Shown here: positions 59,535 through 64,000 of the stretch, piece after piece
How positions within the stretch are numbered: the stretch's first letter is position 1
Layout: each line of letters starts with the position of its first letter
NCBI RefSeq assembly: GCF_018785315.1
Contig: NZ_WQPN01000109.1
Coordinates: 27,481-91,480, forward strand
Direction: 5' to 3'
DNA: 64,000 bases
Source of the DNA: Clostridium sp. MCC353
GTDB lineage: Bacteria; Bacillota; Clostridia; Lachnospirales; Lachnospiraceae
Position numbers and translations under genes: made by a program
Notes under the pieces: model-generated
What the model was told of the DNA's origin: nothing
Seen by the model: only the letters and a program-made list of their open reading frames with translations
Database searches by the model: none

Positions 59535-62450
59535 TCACTCTTTTTCCATGGCCGGAACCCCGTCATAATCAGAATCGATTCTGGTCTTGGCTACTATCTG
59601 TGCCTCCCAGACGCCAAGCGGCCGGTTCATGGTCTCTTTATCGAATACCATATAACAATTTTTGCCCTGTGACTTAGCGCCGTAAAGCGCAATATCGCTG
59701 TGCTGGAACAGCGTCTCAAAGCTCTCTCCATCCCTCGGGCAGAACGTAATACCTATGCTGCCTGAAATGTGGCACTGGTCCGCAGTATCCGGCAAAAGCA
59801 TCTGCTGCATGGAATCGATAATCCTCTGAGCCCGGTTGGTTACGCTCTCTTCATTTGAAATATTCTTCATAAAGATAAGGAATTCGTCTCCGCCGATTCT
59901 GGCCGTTATATCCTCGCTCCGGAATATTTGGGAGAGTTCAGCCGCAATCTTCTGAAGAACTGTGTCTCCAAACAGATGCCCATAGCCGTCATTTACCTTT
60001 TTGAAATCATCCACATCAACGAGGAGAAATGCCGCCTGCTCTTGGGCTGTTTTCTGCTCCAGATAACTGTCAATCTCCTTTTGGGCTGTGCTTCTGTTAT
60101 AAAGCCGGGTCAGTTCATCTCTCCGGGCCCTGTCCTGGAGCGCCTGAGAAGCCCGTTTTTCTTCATCAATATCCATAATCACGCCCACCGCTTTAAACGG
60201 TTTTCCCATATCATTAAACTGGCAGGCAGCACGGATCTTACACCACCGGTAGCGGCCGTCAATATCCGCCACCCGGAATTCGGTCTCCTTATAAGGCACT
60301 CCTGATGCCATATCATGAATCAGCTGAATGAGATTCGGCAGTTCTTCCGGATGAATGTGAGACACTTCCGGAATTCTCCTGCTTGCCAAATCCTTAATCG
60401 GCAGATAGCCAAACTTTTTCTCCCAGTTTGAAGAATAGCTGACCTGATCCTTTACAATATCCCATTCAAAGATTATATCATTGGTCTGCTCCATAATGAT
60501 CTTATGGCGTTCCAATGTCAGCCGCAGTTCCTCCTGAGCCTGTTTGGACTGTGTGATATCGATCAAAACGCTGATGAAATATTCCTTTCCATCATTTCCC
60601 GTCACCAACCGGCCCTTATCCAGTATCCATAAAACCCGTCCGTCCTTTGCCGTCACCCGGTATTCCACTTCCACCGAATTACCGCATTTTAACTGTTCCT
60701 TCACCTGGCGCACCAGTTCCTGCCGGTCAGCCGGATAAATCAGGTTCATGTACTGGTTGTTGAACGTTTCCTGAATCTCCTGTTCGCTATAACCGATTAA
60801 ATCCGCAAACCCTTCATTCACATGGACTATGGTAAACCCCTGATCATTCAGGCACTGCTGAACTCCTCCTAAAATGCCCTGTAAAACACTGTCTTCATAG
60901 CCGGAAAGTTTTATTTTTGCCGCCTGAACGGCCTCTTCGCCCTCTTCCTTCCATATTAATATAGCTTTTCTCTGATGGGGGTGGCCGGTATCTATGCGCA
61001 TAACCGTGACATCACACCCAACATATTCCCTCCGCTGTTTGTTGTAAACCCGGAATTTTTTCGACTTTTTCATATAACCGGCTTCAAAAAATTCCGGCAT
61101 ATCATCATCCAAAAACTTACGCATATCCGCCCGGTCATCGGCATGAACCGCCCGGTCCGTAAAATTGTGAATGGATTCTGAAAAACGGCTTCCCGTTTTA
61201 AGCGGCTCATAGTCTTTATTTGACAAATAAACTACATGATACAGCCCTGTATTGAGATCCACTTCCATAACTGTGGAATTCATATACCTCAGCAGAGTAA
61301 AATACTTCATCTGTCCCAATTGAAGAGTATCCAGTGGGTTTTCAATATTATGTTTCACTTCGAAAGCTGCAGTCCCGTTTCCGCTCTTTTGAAGGTTATT
61401 ATCCGCATACTCCTTGGACAAATGGGCAAATGTAACCCTTACATTCTTAAAACATTCCAACAGTTTAGGTGAAAATGAACCGCATTCCCCATTCAATATC
61501 ATATTAAAAGCGACTTCCGGAGACAGGGCCTTTTTATAAACCCGGTCCGTGGTCAGGGCGTCGTAACAGTCCGCAATTCCCACCACCTGGGCGCAGACAG
61601 GGATGCTTTCTCCTTTCAGCCCATCCGGATATCCCTTGCCGTCCCACCGTTCATGATGGTAGCGGCAGATATTATAGGCGTACTGCAGATATTCCCGGTC
61701 ACTCATGCGATCCAGCCCGGCCAGCATCTCACACCCTTTAATGGAATGGGTTTTCATAATTTCAAATTCTTCCTGGGTCAAACGCCCCGGCTTATTTAAA
61801 ATGGAATCGGGAATTGCGATTTTTCCAATATCGTGCATGGAAGAAGCGCTGACTATGATCGCAATATTCCTCTCCGTCAAACCAAACTCAGGATAGCTGC
61901 GGGCCGCATCCTCCAGCAGTATCTGGGTAAACATGCGGATACGTTTAATGTGCTGACCTGTTTCTACGCTCCGGTACTCAATGATGGAGGACAAAGCATC
62001 GATCATAACTGCATTGGATTCTCTTAATTTGGCCGCCTGTTCCTCTATCAGTTCATCCTGGTTTAATTTATGTAAATTCAGTTCAATGATATTCTGCACG
62101 CGCCGTTTTACCACATGAGGCTCAAATGGCTTCATAATAATATCGGATGCGCCCAAATCAAATGCCTGCACTTCACTTTCTGCGGAGTCCTCGGCCGTTA
62201 TAACAACAACCGGAAATTCTGCCAGACGGTTATTGTTTCCCAACTCCGCCATCACCTGAAATCCGTCTTTAACCGGCATAACCAAATCCAAAAGCATGGC
62301 CGCGATGTTGCTGTGATACTGGTCGACCAAAAGAAGAGCCTGATTTCCATTTTCAGCTTCGAGCAGGTTGTAGTCCTTTTCAAAAACTCCCCGGAGTATG
62401 GCACGATTGATCTCCATATCATCTACAATAATGATCGTATCTCTTTTCAT
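59535..62450 (-). CDS. REC-HD-GYP-PAS-GGDEF cyclic di-GMP regulator
   Basis: A 971-residue protein. An N-terminal receiver (IIIVDDMEINR, phospho-Asp in MLLDLVMPVKDG near residue 57) is followed by an intact HD-GYP phosphodiesterase domain (SSMHDIGKIAIPD, HHERWDGKGYPDGL). Two or three PAS-type sensor domains follow (about 390-770; VHVNEGFADLIGYSEQEI, FEWDIVKDQVSYSSNWEKKF). A C-terminal GGDEF domain has ARIGGDEFLIF near residue 850. Both a degrading and a synthesising module look intact. The start at 62450 was chosen over an in-frame GTG. It directly follows an Hpt gene that probably feeds phosphate to the receiver. Confidence 0.93.
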   Translation of the reverse strand: MKRDTIIIVDDMEINRAILRGVFEKDYNLLEAENGNQALLLVDQYHSNIAAMLLDLVMPVKDGFQVMAELGNNNRLAEFPVVVITAEDSAESEVQAFDLGASDIIMKPFEPHVVKRRVQNIIELNLHKLNQDELIEEQAAKLRESNAVMIDALSSIIEYRSVETGQHIKRIRMFTQILLEDAARSYPEFGLTERNIAIIVSASSMHDIGKIAIPDSILNKPGRLTQEEFEIMKTHSIKGCEMLAGLDRMSDREYLQYAYNICRYHHERWDGKGYPDGLKGESIPVCAQVVGIADCYDALTTDRVYKKALSPEVAFNMILNGECGSFSPKLLECFKNVRVTFAHLSKEYADNNLQKSGNGTAAFEVKHNIENPLDTLQLGQMKYFTLLRYMNSTVMEVDLNTGLYHVVYLSNKDYEPLKTGSRFSESIHNFTDRAVHADDRADMRKFLDDDMPEFFEAGYMKKSKKFRVYNKQRREYVGCDVTVMRIDTGHPHQRKAILIWKEEGEEAVQAAKIKLSGYEDSVLQGILGGVQQCLNDQGFTIVHVNEGFADLIGYSEQEIQETFNNQYMNLIYPADRQELVRQVKEQLKCGNSVEVEYRVTAKDGRVLWILDKGRLVTGNDGKEYFISVLIDITQSKQAQEELRLTLERHKIIMEQTNDIIFEWDIVKDQVSYSSNWEKKFGYLPIKDLASRRIPEVSHIHPEELPNLIQLIHDMASGVPYKETEFRVADIDGRYRWCKIRAACQFNDMGKPFKAVGVIMDIDEEKRASQALQDRARRDELTRLYNRSTAQKEIDSYLEQKTAQEQAAFLLVDVDDFKKVNDGYGHLFGDTVLQKIAAELSQIFRSEDITARIGGDEFLIFMKNISNEESVTNRAQRIIDSMQQMLLPDTADQCHISGSIGITFCPRDGESFETLFQHSDIALYGAKSQGKNCYMVFDKETMNRPLGVWEAQIVAKTRIDSDYDGVPAMEKE

Positions 62451-62458
62451 ACTTTTTA

Positions 62459-62818
62459 TCACCCCTGCTCTTGTTTTATAATCTGATAAATCTCCTCATA
62501 AGCTTTTTCAAAATCAGCGTATAAATCCTTCGCGTTTTCCTGTTTTCCCGCCCGGATCATATTGACAATCTCAGAAGAGATTTGAAACACATTATTAATC
62601 CCTAAATTAGCACTCACGCCTTTCAATGTATGCGCTGCAATTAAGGCCGTTTCATAATCGCCCGCCTCAAAAGCCGGAGCCACTTTGCTGAAATTATCGT
62701 CAGCCAGGAATTTAAACAAAAACTTCTCATAAAGCCCTTCATTGCCGCAAAACCGCCTGATACTTCCTTCCACATCCACACCATGTTCCGCTAATGCCTT
62801 CTTAAAACTCTCTCTCAT
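62459..62818 (-). CDS. histidine phosphotransfer (Hpt) protein
   Basis: A 119-residue four-helix Hpt domain with the phospho-His motif AAHTLKGVSANLG. It ends eight bases before the start of the REC-HD-GYP-GGDEF gene, so both are one operon. It would relay phosphate from an unlinked hybrid kinase to the receiver. Confidence 0.9.
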   Translation of the reverse strand: MRESFKKALAEHGVDVEGSIRRFCGNEGLYEKFLFKFLADDNFSKVAPAFEAGDYETALIAAHTLKGVSANLGINNVFQISSEIVNMIRAGKQENAKDLYADFEKAYEEIYQIIKQEQG

Positions 62819-63017
62819 CTTCTTCTCCTTATTATCGCTGATATTTATATAAACCTGAACTTTAATTCATTAGCTTGACAAAATACAGGTATTCACGCTT
62901 TTTTATTCAACACCTGCTTTTATAAGTTTATCACAATCGGCCATTGAAGAGAATAGATATTTTCTTTGATCTTCTAAAATTGGGCAAATCTTTATTTGAG
63001 TGATTGGCAAAAGTTAC

Positions 63018-63349
63018 GCCTGTAAGAAGGGGAACCTGGGGGGGAGGGGAAGGTCGGGCGGCCTGAGGGAAGGACCCAAGGCCGCGGGGATCTGATTCCG
63101 ACCGTTAAGTGGAACTAAGGCTTTCAGGATGGAAAAAAGCGGTGCGATGCCCATTCACGGTAAACTCCTGATGACTTTACCGTTCAGGGGCATCTCAGAA
63201 ACTGATTCGGTTTTCAGTTTCTGCCCGCTTTTTTCCATCCTGAAAACCTAAGTTCCACTAAACAGTCTCCACAGGATCCCCGCCGCCTTGGGTCCTTCCC
63301 TCAGGCCGCCCGGCCTTCCCCTCCCCCCCAGGTTCCCCTTCTTACAGGC
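63018..63349. repeat. giant Y-shaped inverted repeat, copy 1
   Basis: Two 125-base arms (63018-63142 and 63225-63349) pair with about 90% identity, starting from GCCTGTAAGAAGG and ending with GGATGGAAAAAAGCGG. Between them lie two smaller hairpins: 63146-63194 (GATGCCC / GGGCATC with GGTAAA / TTTACC) and 63196-63223 (CAGAAACTGA / TCAGTTTCTG). The whole would fold as a three-way junction. No protein is encoded. The flanks 62819-63017 and 63350-63500 hold no visible gene. Confidence 0.85.
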
Positions 63350-63500
63350 TGTGTACTGGGTGCGCTATGGATAATAAAGATTTGGAGTAGGAAAGTAGAA
63401 AAAGCATAGAAACGTTTGATTGAGACGTTGTTTGGCATTTAGTAGAGAATATGACATAGACATTTCAAGTAACTGACGTGGGGATTAACAGTAAAAGGCC

Positions 63501-63587
63501 AAGGCATTTTCGAAAATGCCTTGAGGGTTGATGTTAAATGGTGTGGGGATTTACATTAAAAGGCTAAGCCATTTTCGAAAATGCCTT
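63501..63587. repeat. two palindromes of the AAGGCATTT family
   Basis: Copies at 63501-63522 and 63566-63587 share the arm AAGGCATTT with the three copies in the WXG100 array. In the second copy the left arm reads AAGCC, breaking one pair. They lie between the two giant inverted repeats. Confidence 0.8.
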
Positions 63588-63651
63588 CACCCCTTATGTT
63601 CACCCCTTATGTTAAATTTGCTTTTAATAACTTTAGCCGGAGAAAACCAGC

Positions 63652-64000
63652 AGGAAAGCGGGACGAGGGGGCGGACAGAGAACCGGATGGTTGGAAGGGG
63701 CCAGGCGGAGCGGAATCCGTCGGGGATGAAAGCCATCTGGAAACCGTTAGTGAAACTTAGGCTGCAGGGATGGAAAAAGACGGGCAGAAACTGAAAACCA
63801 AATCAGTTTCTGAGATGCCCACTGAACGGTAAAGTCCCATAAAGAGTTTACCGTGAATGGGCATCGGACCGTCTTTTTCCATCCCTAGAGCCTTAGTTTC
63901 ACTTACGGTTGGAAGCTGGTTTTCATCCCCGACGGATTCCGCTCCGCCTGGCCCCTTCCAACCATCCGGTTCTCTGTCCGCCCCCTCGTCCCGCTTTCCT
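63652..64000. repeat. giant Y-shaped inverted repeat, copy 2 (inverted)
   Basis: Arms 63652-63783 and 63869-64000 (132 bases each) pair almost perfectly for the outer 75 bases and well further in. The apical hairpins are 63785-63812 (CAGAAACTGA / TCAGTTTCTG) and 63814-63865 (GATGCCC / GGGCATC). The apical part is nearly the reverse complement of copy 1, whereas the outer arm sequence is unrelated to that of copy 1. The right arm reaches the last base of the window, so it may extend further. An 88-codon open frame (63528-63794) over the left arm is not a gene. Confidence 0.85.

Noticed and set aside
59348..59566. 72-codon open frame on the minus strand
   Set aside because: It translates the long inverted repeat at 59404-59486 and overlaps the end of the c-di-GMP gene in another frame.
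63528..63794. 88-codon open frame on the plus strand
   Set aside because: It runs through a palindrome and the left arm of a giant inverted repeat, has no ribosome binding site and no protein-like composition.

Overview
The window looks like a chromosomal segment of a gut-type Clostridia, most likely a Lachnospiraceae (Hungatella/Enterocloster/Lacrimispora-like; inferred from gene families, the rpsF-ssb-rpsR block, DUF951, strong AGGAGG ribosome binding sites and mid-40s to 50% GC). No rRNA, tRNA, CRISPR array or complete transposase gene was seen.

Layout. 1-5.3 kb: a membrane-anchored hypothetical protein, a GGDEF sensor, and a LacI-type regulator with a CG-centred operator in front of a beta-helix carbohydrate-active protein. 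5.3-7.9 kb: cell-wall-binding-repeat proteins, one of them a truncated remnant. 8.1-17 kb: a seven-gene leftward operon (two C45 autoproteolytic hydrolases plus a full Opp/Dpp transporter) divergent from a LysR regulator, with a 38-bp dyad between them. 17-18.2 kb: rpsF-ssb-rpsR. 18.5-21.5 kb: CsoR and a CopA copper ATPase that carries a CopZ domain fused at its C terminus, with a possible internal CopZ start. 21.6-25 kb: metallophosphoesterase, GntR, DUF951, aldo/keto reductase, sirtuin.

25-57 kb is almost entirely leftward and forms one large eukaryotic-like signalling and type VII secretion region. The core (41.5-55.7 kb) has an EssC-type FtsK/SpoIIIE ATPase with FHA domains, a second membrane-anchored FHA protein, a YukD/EsaB ubiquitin-like protein, six small helical-hairpin (WXG100-like) proteins, a LytTR regulator, a VWA-FHA receptor-like protein, a PP2C phosphatase and a Ser/Thr kinase. 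No recognisable EsaA, EssA or EssB is present. Next to it lie six zinc-ribbon proteins, mostly with a transmembrane segment (SH3, VWA-YARHG, propeller-like and other outer domains), and three TPR proteins with MORN-like tails. A plausible reading is that phosphorylation by the kinase, reversed by PP2C and read by the FHA domains, controls export of the WXG100-like proteins.

57-62.8 kb: a CheY-like regulator whose last codons come from a MITE remnant, a small XRE regulator, a tyrosine recombinase whose expected nucleophile is Cys rather than Tyr, three copies of a 22-bp palindrome around these two genes, and an Hpt / REC-HD-GYP-PAS-GGDEF pair. 62.8-64 kb has no credible gene. It holds two inverted copies of a giant Y-shaped inverted repeat (about 332 and 349 bp): the apical module is conserved, but the long paired arms have unrelated sequences. 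This is the most unusual structure in the window.

Several families of short intergenic palindromes (REP-like) and a TA-flanked MITE are scattered through the segment.
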